Shown here piece by piece: positions 55,796 through 63,747 of a stretch of DNA of 64,000 bases. The translations under genes and the position numbers were made by a program. This DNA comes from Ferrimonas aestuarii. Lineage in GTDB: Bacteria > Pseudomonadota > Gammaproteobacteria > Enterobacterales > Shewanellaceae. How positions within the stretch are numbered: the first letter of the stretch is position 1; the number at the start of each line of letters is the position of its first letter. The notes below the pieces were generated by a model. The model was not told the origin of the DNA. It did not search any database and saw only the letters and a program-made list of their open reading frames with translations. Location of the stretch: positions 1 through 64,000 of the forward strand of contig NZ_SWCJ01000002.1 of NCBI RefSeq assembly GCF_005116665.1. Reading direction: 5' to 3'.

Positions 55796-56456
55796 TACCG
55801 AAGAGAAAACCGACAGCTTGTCAGGTACTTTGAGAATTACCAGTGCGGTTTATATTGGTCGAAAGTTCGTGTTTCCTGCGGTGGAAGCGCTGTGCGACCG
55901 GTATCCGAATCTTACCGTTGATCTGCAGTTAAGCGATGCCCATGTGGACATCATCAAAGAACGATTTGATCTGGCTTTTCGGATTTGGAAGCCAAAAGAT
56001 GTGGATCTTATTGGGCAAAACCTACTGGATGTGCAGTTTATCATCGCCGCTGCGCCGTCATTCATCGAAAAATATGGTACGCCGGACAGCATTGAAGCGC
56101 TGCAATCTCTCCCTGCCATTGCATACAGCCGCAAAGGGCACACCAATAAATCCTTTAACTACCCAGATGAAGCAGGCAAATGCCGCAGTTTTTCCCTCAA
56201 TGCCAATCTAGTGATCAATGACGCGGAACAGTTGAGCCAGAGTGTGGCTCGAGGAGAGCGCTACTTTGTGCCCACCAACTTCATGGCAGCTGAGGCGATC
56301 CGACAAGGACAATTGATACAGCTGCTACCCAATCTTAAGATTTCGGTTCAGGAGTCGGTGTACGCGGTGTACCCCAATCGCGCACTGCCAAAGGCGGCTA
56401 GGATGCTGATTCAGGAGGTTAAGCAGTCTCTGTCGGCTTGTCATATGAGCGTGTAG
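55704..56456 (+). pseudogene. LysR-family regulator lacking its DNA-binding domain
   Basis: About 250 residues from an arbitrary start. Homology begins at TGKRVYEHAQQLNELV, normally about residue 60-65 of a LysR protein, and continues through the full effector domain (GTLRITSAVYIGRKFVFPAVEAL and so on). The helix-turn-helix is absent: upstream sequence encodes the opposite-strand ABM gene. It cannot act as a normal LysR regulator. It is probably a remnant of a regulator divergent from the ABM/SnoaL operon. Confidence 0.7.
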
Positions 56457-56460
56457 CGAT

Positions 56461-56486
56461 TTGCAAACTGCTATACCAGAATGCAA
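56461..56486. promoter_or_regulatory. Pair of LuxO-box-like elements
   Basis: TTGCAAACTGCTA (56461-56473) and, inverted and directly adjacent, TACCAGAATGCAA (56474-56486). Each keeps one TTGCA half intact and an imperfect second half. They lie 54-80 bases before the -24 element at 56540, the same distance as the perfect box at the middle operon. Confidence 0.5.
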
Positions 56487-56539
56487 ATTTTGGTGTGTTG
56501 ATGATTCTATGTGTCTGAATAATAAGTCAATAATTGGTT

Positions 56540-56555
56540 TGGCATAACACTTGCT
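56540..56555 (+). promoter_or_regulatory. Sigma-54-type promoter of the STAS-OmpA-SLBB-kinase-regulator operon
   Basis: TGGCATAACACTTGCT is almost the ideal TGGCAC-N5-TTGCT. The implied start near 56566 gives a 40-base leader before ATG 56606. It is the best sigma-54 match in the window. Confidence 0.78.
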
Positions 56556-56605
56556 ATTTCTGGATGCACTGTTAAGACCTTTCGTCTTTCACCAAGGAGC
56601 AGACC

Positions 56606-56938
56606 ATGAGCATTCCATTAGAGCAGTCTTTAACGCCAACCCGCATAGAGGCACCCGCTTATTTTGACGTGGAATCCGTTGCGGCCATTAAGGATCAGTT
56701 TGATGAGCTGTTGACTCAGCCAAGCCACAAACAGAGTTGTGCCATCGAGGTGGATCTCGGTCATACCGAGTTCATCGACTCCTCTGGGATCGGCGCCATC
56801 ATCTACCTATTTAAGCGATTGCGTCGTCAGGAGCGTCAGCTGCAACTGGCCAAGGTTCATGGTCAGCCAAAACGCATTTTAACCATGTTGAAAGTGGATA
56901 AAGCGATCCCCTTCGTTGAGTCGGGGGAGAGCGCATGA
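56606..56938 (+). CDS. STAS-domain protein (SypA-like)
   Basis: 110 residues. The anti-sigma-antagonist motif is complete: DLGHTEFIDSSGIGAIIYLF, with the phosphorylatable Ser at residue 59. In V. fischeri, SypA promotes biofilm formation when unphosphorylated and is switched off by the kinase SypE. No SypE is encoded in this window. Good AAGGAG before ATG; the stop overlaps the next gene. Confidence 0.9.
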   Translation: MSIPLEQSLTPTRIEAPAYFDVESVAAIKDQFDELLTQPSHKQSCAIEVDLGHTEFIDSSGIGAIIYLFKRLRRQERQLQLAKVHGQPKRILTMLKVDKAIPFVESGESA

Positions 56939-57858
56939 AACTGTCTGTCCTTGCCATCAGCGGTTTACTGCCTCTGCTATCTGGCTGCGTACAGTGGCCA
57001 GATGAGGGGCAGGGCGGCATGGCTCATGAAGACACGCCGTGGGACAGCTACCTAATGTCACAGGCGTTTCTTGCTGAGCATCAAGCGCTGCGCCAACGGG
57101 TGGCGGAATCCCAGCAACAGATTGAACTGCTTCGCCTTCGTGGTGCCATCGCTTGTCTGCCTGAGCGCCACTATCAAGCTTCGATGTTACTGGATCAGGT
57201 TCGAGGTGAACTGGCTGAAGGTCTGTATGCCGATGCCAACGAGTGCCTGTTGCTGCTTGAAGAGCAGTTGTATCGTCTGGGTGTTCGTTTAAATCATCTG
57301 ATCCAGCATCAGGCTTGTGGCGCCGTAAAGTACTGGTCGGTGGCGCAGCAAGCGCAGCCGAGTCAGCCTCAGGCCGACACCTTTCCATCACCATTGCTGC
57401 TGGAAGGGTTGCTGGAATCGGAGCAGTTTGCCACCGACAAGGCAGAGTTGCTGCCGGAGTTTCAGCATCGTTTGATGCGACTGGCCAAGGCGTTAGCAGA
57501 TCAGCCTCAACTGCAGCTAACCATCATGGGTCATACCGACAGCCGCGGAAGCGATGCGTATAACCTGTCACTGGCACAAAGCCGAGCGGTGGCGGTAAAA
57601 ACCGCTTTGATCGCATTTGGGGCGTCGCCGGAACAGCTGATAGTTAGCAGCCTTGGTGAAGCCATGCCTATTGGTGATAACGCCAGTGCCACTGGTCAAC
57701 TGGCAAACCGACGGGTCAGCTTTAAGGTTGTGTCCATTGATGCCGGTTCCGAGACGACTGCTGCGGTAACGCCGTTGCCACAGCCCAGTCGCGAAGATAC
57801 TCAGATGTTTCTTCCAGCACTGCCGCTGAAACAGTGGCCCAATGAGCTAAGGAGATAA
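56935..57858 (+). CDS. OmpA-family lipoprotein (SypB-like)
   Basis: 307 residues. A signal peptide with lipobox LLSGC (Cys at about 18) is followed by a helical region with three Cys residues. The OmpA peptidoglycan-binding domain covers about 150-270 (LTIMGHTDSRGSDAYNLSLA, then RAVAVKTAL, and NRRVSF). It probably anchors the export machinery to the cell wall. Two bases separate it from the SLBB gene. Confidence 0.88.
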   Translation: MKLSVLAISGLLPLLSGCVQWPDEGQGGMAHEDTPWDSYLMSQAFLAEHQALRQRVAESQQQIELLRLRGAIACLPERHYQASMLLDQVRGELAEGLYADANECLLLLEEQLYRLGVRLNHLIQHQACGAVKYWSVAQQAQPSQPQADTFPSPLLLEGLLESEQFATDKAELLPEFQHRLMRLAKALADQPQLQLTIMGHTDSRGSDAYNLSLAQSRAVAVKTALIAFGASPEQLIVSSLGEAMPIGDNASATGQLANRRVSFKVVSIDAGSETTAAVTPLPQPSREDTQMFLPALPLKQWPNELRR

Positions 57859-57860
57859 TC

Positions 57861-59948
57861 ATGCCGGTTTTGTTGCTCCTCGTATCGCTATTGTTCTCTG
57901 GATTTGCTCTAGCTGAAGAGGAGCGTCGGCTGCAACCCGGTGACGCCATCACCATCGTTATGCCTGGTGAGCGCGCGTTTGATAAACCCTTTACCTTAGA
58001 TACCGAGGGTAAGATCCGTTTGCCTGAATTGGGCCGAGTCAGTTTAAAAGGCAAAACTCTGCCCGAGGCCAAAACCGCACTGAAACTGGCGCTGTCTACG
58101 GTATATCTGTCGCTGGAGCAGTTCGACCTTGAACTGGCCGAGCGGCAGCTGCTGATTCGAGTGTTGGGCTACGTTAATGCGCCTGGGGAGGTGTTGCTGC
58201 CAGCCGATGCCAATGTGCAGATGGCCATTGAGGCTGCCGGAGGCTTGCGCCCTGGGGCTCAATTAGACCGGTTGCAGGTGCAGCGCCGTCAAGGGATAGA
58301 GTTTTTTGACTATAAGGCTTATCTGGACAGCGGTGATGAATCGAGCCTGCCGCGTTTGCAGAGTGAAGATCAGCTGTTTGTGCCGGCGTCTCCCTTGACA
58401 GGCAATGTCGAAGTGAATTTTGATGCCCGGTCTCTGATATCCGGAGGGGACGCTGGCGATGAAGAGCAGGCGATCACTCTGTTCGGTGAAGTGAGAAATC
58501 CCGGCAGCTTTAGCCTTAAAGAGCCGCTTTCGGTGGTAGATGCCCTCATGCGCGCCGATGGTGTAACCCGTTATGCGGATGTTAGCCACATTCGAGTGAT
58601 CACCGATAATGTGCCTTACTTATTTGATCTCAAAGCCTATTTGGACAGCGGTGACACCAACACTTTACCTGCGGTAAAGGCGGGTACCCTTATCTATGTG
58701 CCGATTCAGGTAGAGGTGGTGTCGAAAACCAAGCGTACCGTTTACGTAATGGGTGAGGTTCAAGCGCCGGGAGCTTATGAAACCGGCGACCAAGTGACGT
58801 TCTTGGATCTGCTGGCCAACGCTGGCGGCCCAACTCGATTTGCGGAAACCCGTAATATTCGATTGCTACGTCAAGATCAGGAGGTGGTGGAGGTCAATCT
58901 AAGCGCCTACACCGAAAGTCAGAATGCGGCACCGTTGCCTGATATTTTGCCCGGCGATGTGATCTTCGTGCCGGAGAAAACCGACGTGAATGAGAAATCC
59001 TGGCTTAAGATCCCCAACGACCGGGCAGTTAAGATCATCGGTGCCATGAAAAAGCCGGGCCGTTATGAGTGGGATGATGGCATGTCATTTCTGGATCTGT
59101 TCGCTCACGCTGGTGGGCCAGAGCAGCATGCCAATTTGGCGGAGATTGAGATAGTCAAAGAGGACGGCAGCAAAACCGTTTTCGACCTCGATAAATTCAT
59201 CAAACAGGGGGGCGCATTTGCTAGCCTGCCAGTGTTGGTAGCGGGTGATACCGTGGTGGTTAATGAGCTGCCTTGGGATCCTACGGACAACAAATCCTCT
59301 TGGGTTCGCCAAAGCCCTGAGAGTTCCATCTATATCTTTGGTCAGGTGGGCGCGCCGGGGCGCTATGCCTTTAACAATCAGTTGGGCTTCTTAGACATTC
59401 TCGCCGCGGCAGATGGCCCAACGGATAAAGCCGATCTGGGCCAGATCCGCATCACCCATCGTGATGGTGAGCAGGCCCGAGTGACTCAGCTTAATTTAGC
59501 CCGTTACTTTGAAACTGGCGATGAGAGCGTACTGCCTGTGGTGAAACCTGGCGATACCATCTTTCTGCCTCAGCGGGAGCGCCAATGGCTAGAAAAGCCG
59601 TCGAATCAGGTCGTTCGCATCATGGGCGCGGTACAAAAGCCGGGACGTTATAGCTTCGATGGCTCGATGAATCTGCTGGATCTGCTGGCGGAGGCGGGCG
59701 GGCCAACGGACAACGCCTACATTGAAAAGATCATTGTGGTTCAGCACAGCTGCTGCTCTGCTCAGGCGCGGGTGTTTGATCTGCAAGCGTTTGTCACTGA
59801 CCCCAATTACGCCTCCATTCCTCTGGTTCGCCCAGGAGATACCGTATACCTGCCTAATGAAGATCAGTCTAACTGGCATGTGTTCATCAATGGCGTTCGC
59901 GACGCGCTGAGCATCGTCGCTCTGTTTGCCTTGGGAGCGGCCATATGA
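57861..59948 (+). CDS. Wza-like polysaccharide export protein with six SLBB repeats (SypC-like)
   Basis: 695 residues. A signal peptide (FSGFALA|EE) precedes a poly-export domain (LQPGDAITIVMPGE, about 25-90). Six SLBB units follow, each with a core like VxxMGxVxxPGxY followed by LLxxAGG; they begin near residues 92, 205, 292, 392, 490 and 588. Wza normally has two or three, so this is an extended periplasmic stack. A hydrophobic C-terminus (ALSIVALFALGAAI) may span the outer membrane. The protein has no lipobox, unlike Wza. An HSCCSAQ segment lies in the last unit. Confidence 0.88.
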   Translation: MPVLLLLVSLLFSGFALAEEERRLQPGDAITIVMPGERAFDKPFTLDTEGKIRLPELGRVSLKGKTLPEAKTALKLALSTVYLSLEQFDLELAERQLLIRVLGYVNAPGEVLLPADANVQMAIEAAGGLRPGAQLDRLQVQRRQGIEFFDYKAYLDSGDESSLPRLQSEDQLFVPASPLTGNVEVNFDARSLISGGDAGDEEQAITLFGEVRNPGSFSLKEPLSVVDALMRADGVTRYADVSHIRVITDNVPYLFDLKAYLDSGDTNTLPAVKAGTLIYVPIQVEVVSKTKRTVYVMGEVQAPGAYETGDQVTFLDLLANAGGPTRFAETRNIRLLRQDQEVVEVNLSAYTESQNAAPLPDILPGDVIFVPEKTDVNEKSWLKIPNDRAVKIIGAMKKPGRYEWDDGMSFLDLFAHAGGPEQHANLAEIEIVKEDGSKTVFDLDKFIKQGGAFASLPVLVAGDTVVVNELPWDPTDNKSSWVRQSPESSIYIFGQVGAPGRYAFNNQLGFLDILAAADGPTDKADLGQIRITHRDGEQARVTQLNLARYFETGDESVLPVVKPGDTIFLPQRERQWLEKPSNQVVRIMGAVQKPGRYSFDGSMNLLDLLAEAGGPTDNAYIEKIIVVQHSCCSAQARVFDLQAFVTDPNYASIPLVRPGDTVYLPNEDQSNWHVFINGVRDALSIVALFALGAAI

Positions 59949-60607
59949 GTAAGCGTGGGTTGACCAAAACGGACGATAAAGTGTTAGCGGCCATCAGCCT
60001 TGCCATGGAGCAAAACCAATTGGCGCAAGTGGCGGTGGTTGCCTTGTCCGATGCTAAGGCGTCTTCCAATTTGTGCCGCCGACTGGCAAGCCGATTTCAG
60101 CGGGCTAACCGTGAAGCCTTATTGGTAGAAACCCTAGTGGACTGTCACGGAGGGCAGCAGTGGCACTTTGATGACATCTCTTGTCACCAAGCCATTGAGG
60201 AACATAGTAGTTTTGATCGTCTGCCCAGTTGCAGCCATCAGCAGCACCCCGTTACTCGTGAAGATCTGGAGCACGCATTGCTGCGGCTTCATCAAGAATA
60301 CCCAGTTATTGTTGGGGATGTGGGCACCTTGCAATCGCCAGACGCAGAAGCCTTTATCGCTGGTTTTGGCGCCGTGGTACTGGTGGTTTCCGCAGGCGTC
60401 GATGAGGAGCACAGCGTTAATGAGGCGATGCAGATGTTCCGCTGTTTCGAGCTGCCGGTGTTGGCGGTGGTGATGGAGCACGGCAGCAACCCCCGTCTTG
60501 GAAAACAGTTGGCGGGCTCCCTTCGGCGTCGTAGCTGGGCAAAAAAATTGGCGGATTGGTGTGAAAATTGTAATTGGATGAATGGATTACGTAGCAGTCT
60601 TGGATAA
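59945..60607 (+). CDS. Degenerate BY-kinase-like protein (SypD position)
   Basis: 220 residues. The fold order is that of CpsD/CapB-type tyrosine kinases: a strand and P-loop region (VAVVALSDAKASSNLC), then LLVETLVDCHG, then VIVGDVGTL, then VVLVVSAGVDEEHSVNEAM. But the P-loop reads AKAS in place of GK(S/T), the Walker A' Asp pattern is replaced, and the C-terminus carries no Tyr cluster. I read it as a pseudo-kinase that may regulate the Wzz-type protein by binding alone. Coupled to the SLBB gene by a four-base overlap. Confidence 0.75.
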   Translation: MSKRGLTKTDDKVLAAISLAMEQNQLAQVAVVALSDAKASSNLCRRLASRFQRANREALLVETLVDCHGGQQWHFDDISCHQAIEEHSSFDRLPSCSHQQHPVTREDLEHALLRLHQEYPVIVGDVGTLQSPDAEAFIAGFGAVVLVVSAGVDEEHSVNEAMQMFRCFELPVLAVVMEHGSNPRLGKQLAGSLRRRSWAKKLADWCENCNWMNGLRSSLG

Positions 60608-60651
60608 ATTTTCTATACTAGGGTAAGTGGAAAATTTTGGGGGAGACGCGC

Positions 60652-62082
60652 ATGGATGCGAAAGCCACTCAGGTGCTTCTGGTTGAAGACACCGAATCGA
60701 TCGCTCGGGTTTATCAGGGCTACCTAGCCAGCCAAGGACTTAATTTTACCCACGTTTCAACCCTTGCTGCGGCTCAAGAAGCGCTGCAGCGAAAGCTGCC
60801 TTCTCTTATTCTCCTTGATCTCAACTTACCGGATTCCAACGGTCTCGAGTTGCTCAGGCAGCTTCATGACAGCGGCTGCTCCGTGCCCGTAATCGTGATC
60901 ACCGGCCATGGCTCTGTGGATACCGCCGTGGAAGCGATGCGCCTTGGCGCTTATGACTTTGTTTCTAAGCCCGTTGAAGCAAGACGATTACAGGTGTCGG
61001 TGGCCAATGCCCTTAAGTATTACGCGTTGAACCTTAGGGTCAACGCCATTGAGACTGAGCAAAACCGCAACCATTTTCATGGTTTTATTGGCGCATCGAG
61101 TGGCATGCAAGCGGTGTATCAGATGATTGAACGCAGTGCCGACAGTCGCGCCACGGTGTTTATTCTTGGGGAGAGTGGCACCGGTAAAGAGGTGTGTGCC
61201 GAAGCCCTTCATCGTGCCAGTAAGCGGGCGGAGCAGCCGTTTGTGCCGCTAAATTGCGCTGCCATTCCCAAAGAGCTGATTGAAAGCGAGCTGTTTGGCC
61301 ACAAAAAAGGCGCGTTTACTGGTGCACAAAAAGATCGGACCGGCGCGGTGATGGCCGCCGATGGTGGTACGTTATTTTTGGATGAGATCTGTGAGATGGA
61401 GATCGATCTGCAGGCGAAATTACTGCGATTTTTGCAATCGGGAACCATTCAGCCTGTGGGCAGTGACCAACTGGTGGGTGTGAATGTTCGCGTGGTGTGC
61501 GCCAGTAATAAGGAGCCATGGAAGCAGGTGGAGGCGGGGCTACTCCGAGAAGATCTGTACTACCGATTACACGTGGTGCCCATTAATTTGCCACCCCTTC
61601 GTCAGCGAGGTAATGACGTCTTGCTGCTGGCGAAACGCTTCCTGCAAGAGTATGGCCTAGAGGAGGGCAAAGCCTTTGCGGGCTTTAGTCGTCAGTCGGA
61701 GTGGGCGTTAACCACCTACGCTTGGCCGGGAAATGTGCGTCAATTGCAAAACGTGATCCGCCAAATAGCGGTGATGCATCCAGGGGGAAAAGTGGCCTTG
61801 GAAGATCTGCCAGCTCCGGTCAATCAGGTAGCTGACGTGGCACAAAAAGAATCAGAAGACGGCGCACCAAAACAGTTTGATTGGAGCAAGGACACCATCG
61901 AAGTAGGCCAGGTGGCAACGATTGAGTCGCCCTCGCTGACCTCTCTGGCGGATATTGAGCGTCACGCCATTGAGCAGGCCATTGAGCAGTGTGATGGCAA
62001 TATCACTCAAGCGGCAGGTATGTTGGAAGTGAGCCCCTCTACCATCTATAGAAAGATGCAGGCTTGGCAGCAGATAGACTGA
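60652..62082 (+). CDS. Sigma-54-dependent response regulator (SypG/LuxO type)
   Basis: 476 residues. A receiver domain (acidic pair E12-D13, phospho-acceptor D56 in LLDLNLP, VSKPVEA) is followed by an AAA+ domain with Walker A GESGTGKE, the sigma-54-contacting GAFTGA loop and Walker B GGTLFLDEI. A Fis-type HTH ends the protein (GNITQAAGMLEVSPSTIYRK). Start ATG 60652 has GGGGGAG upstream. It is last in the STAS operon, as SypG follows sypABCDEF in V. fischeri, and probably drives all exopolysaccharide promoters here. Its 3' end overlaps the convergent glycosyltransferase gene. Confidence 0.93.
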   Translation: MDAKATQVLLVEDTESIARVYQGYLASQGLNFTHVSTLAAAQEALQRKLPSLILLDLNLPDSNGLELLRQLHDSGCSVPVIVITGHGSVDTAVEAMRLGAYDFVSKPVEARRLQVSVANALKYYALNLRVNAIETEQNRNHFHGFIGASSGMQAVYQMIERSADSRATVFILGESGTGKEVCAEALHRASKRAEQPFVPLNCAAIPKELIESELFGHKKGAFTGAQKDRTGAVMAADGGTLFLDEICEMEIDLQAKLLRFLQSGTIQPVGSDQLVGVNVRVVCASNKEPWKQVEAGLLREDLYYRLHVVPINLPPLRQRGNDVLLLAKRFLQEYGLEEGKAFAGFSRQSEWALTTYAWPGNVRQLQNVIRQIAVMHPGGKVALEDLPAPVNQVADVAQKESEDGAPKQFDWSKDTIEVGQVATIESPSLTSLADIERHAIEQAIEQCDGNITQAAGMLEVSPSTIYRKMQAWQQID

Positions 62083-63073
62083 TCTGATAGGCCTGCTGGC
62101 ATAGGGCAGTGGTTTCCTGCCCTAGCCAGTGGGTTTCGATTCGCGCCCGGGCGTTGTGTGACAGTTTAACTCGATGCTGATAAGGTTGAGCGCAGTAATG
62201 TGCTATTGCGCTGGCCAACAGATCCTCCTCTTGCTCATCAACCAGAGCCCCAACTTGGTCATCGATAAGTCGGCTAAGATCCCCCACATTAAATGCCACT
62301 ACGGCAACACCGGCGGCCATCGCTTCTAAGGCGACCAGAGGCAGTCCCTCGTATCGGGAGGGAATAACTAAAAGATCCAGAGCGGCGAGGCGTTCACGTA
62401 AGTTGGTTACATGACCGTGATCGTTGATGTTACTGCCAGTCAGGCAGTGTTTGAGCTCACCATCACCAAAGCTGTGCCAGCGGTGCATGGGAAGCGTCGA
62501 GCTCAAGCGGCAGAAGCGGTCAAAGCCTTTGTCGTAACAATATCGCCCGGCAAAGCCTATGTGTAATTGGTTGCGATTGGGCGTGTTGTGAACTTGGGCC
62601 GGATTGACAAAGTTCTTGATGATACGGCAGCGCTGCTTCAGCCTCGCCGCAATGGGGCGCGATACCGCGAGGTTAATACTTAGGGGGCTTAACAGCGTAT
62701 CGAGCTGATTGTATGCCCAAATTCGCCCCTTGCCGGTTTCGCCTGCATGATGGGTGCTGATGACGGGCTTGTGACCAAGGGCAGCCAGTCGGCACAATAT
62801 TCCCGCTTTGTAGCCGTGGCTATGGAGCAGATGCGTTTGGTTTAGAGATTTTAGACGCTGCCATTTATGCAAAATGCTTCCAGAGAGTTCAAAAAAGGGA
62901 ATTTTTTGCAACTTGAGTTGAATTTTGAAACTAGACTTGGGGTAACAGCCTAAAATCATGACAGAAACTTGCCAGCTTTCGGCGACGAGTTTGTGGTAAA
63001 GCTGGCAGATGTGAGCCTCAATGCCACCAAAGTCTTTGCCATCAACCACAAGTACTAGGGGGATTTTAGTCAT
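62039..63073 (-). CDS. Family 4 glycosyltransferase (inverted, at the SypH position)
   Basis: 344 residues, GT-B fold: VVDGKDFGGIEAHICQLYHKL at the start, HSHGYKAGILCRLAA, STHHAGETGKG, and the donor-site SRYEGLPLVALEAMAAGVAVVA. It follows the SypG-like gene, where V. fischeri has sypH, but is turned around. Its last 44 bases overlap the end of the regulator gene tail to tail. A sigma-54-type promoter lies about 66-81 bases before ATG 63073. Confidence 0.88.
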   Translation of the reverse strand: MTKIPLVLVVDGKDFGGIEAHICQLYHKLVAESWQVSVMILGCYPKSSFKIQLKLQKIPFFELSGSILHKWQRLKSLNQTHLLHSHGYKAGILCRLAALGHKPVISTHHAGETGKGRIWAYNQLDTLLSPLSINLAVSRPIAARLKQRCRIIKNFVNPAQVHNTPNRNQLHIGFAGRYCYDKGFDRFCRLSSTLPMHRWHSFGDGELKHCLTGSNINDHGHVTNLRERLAALDLLVIPSRYEGLPLVALEAMAAGVAVVAFNVGDLSRLIDDQVGALVDEQEEDLLASAIAHYCAQPYQHRVKLSHNARARIETHWLGQETTALCQQAYQISLSAAKPASFYRW

Positions 63074-63138
63074 GAAGCTTCTCCTATTGGCGACGTCGTC
63101 TCAAAGGGGGTTAGGCTGCGAACCCTATTTAGAAACAA

Positions 63139-63154
63139 TGCAAACCAGATGCCA
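63139..63154 (-). promoter_or_regulatory. Sigma-54-type promoter of the inverted glycosyltransferase gene
   Basis: On the minus strand TGGCATCTGGTTTGCA has perfect spacing, a TGGCA -24 and a TTGCA -12. The implied leader is about 55 bases. I found no convincing LuxO-type box in the 100 bases upstream, which lie in the Hpt gene. Confidence 0.62.
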
Positions 63155-63181
63155 GATCAACGGATTTGAGAAGGAGTCGAG

Positions 63182-63520
63182 ATGGCCGTAATACTGAACG
63201 AAACCTGTATCGATAATTTGGCTGCCGATGCGGGTGAAGATCTGTTGGGTGAACTGATCACCGTGTTCATCGATGAGATGGAGCATCGTCAAGAGCAGGT
63301 TCGAGAAGCGAATGTGATGGGGCAATATCAGGAATTGGCGCACAGCATCAAAGGCTCTGCGCTTACCTTTGGTGCCGATGCCTTAGCGGAAATTGCCAAA
63401 GAGATTGAGCATCGCTCTAAAGATCAGGATCAAGAGGTTACGGCCAAATTGCCGGAGCTGGAACTGTGCCTGAAACAGACTCGTGAGCAGTACCAAAATT
63501 ATCTGAATAAACTTCCCTAG
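63182..63520 (+). CDS. Free-standing Hpt phosphotransfer protein (LuxU-like)
   Basis: 112 residues, all helical. The phosphorylated His is H54 in LAHSIKGSALTFGADALAEIA, the canonical HxxKGxA pattern. There is no kinase or receiver domain. Size and partner type match LuxU, which passes phosphate to LuxO. In V. fischeri the Hpt domain of the hybrid kinase SypF does this for SypG; no such kinase is encoded here. AAGGAG precedes the ATG. The gene is divergent from the glycosyltransferase gene. Confidence 0.88.
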   Translation: MAVILNETCIDNLAADAGEDLLGELITVFIDEMEHRQEQVREANVMGQYQELAHSIKGSALTFGADALAEIAKEIEHRSKDQDQEVTAKLPELELCLKQTREQYQNYLNKLP

Positions 63521-63543
63521 GCGGTCTAAAACCTCATCTCCTG

Positions 63544-63568
63544 GCGGCTCCACGGTGAGCCGCTTTTT
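63544..63568 (+). terminator. Intrinsic terminator of the Hpt gene
   Basis: GCGGCTC pairs with GAGCCGC around a six-base loop, followed by five Ts. Confidence 0.85.
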
Positions 63569-63747
63569 GCGTTACCTACAATGACAATTATCCCAAATTG
63601 ACCCGGGCCATGGCCTTATGGCGTTACATGCGCTTTCGATTGCTTAACCTTTGGGCAAACGGGTAAACTGGATTGGACATTACTTAATTAGATAGCTGAT
63701 TAAATTCAAAAAATTCGCGAGCATCTTCAAATATCAAGGATAGATAA

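Noticed and set aside
55704-56456. Complete LysR-family regulator
   Set aside because: The sequence begins after the place of the helix-turn-helix, and no upstream frame restores that domain.
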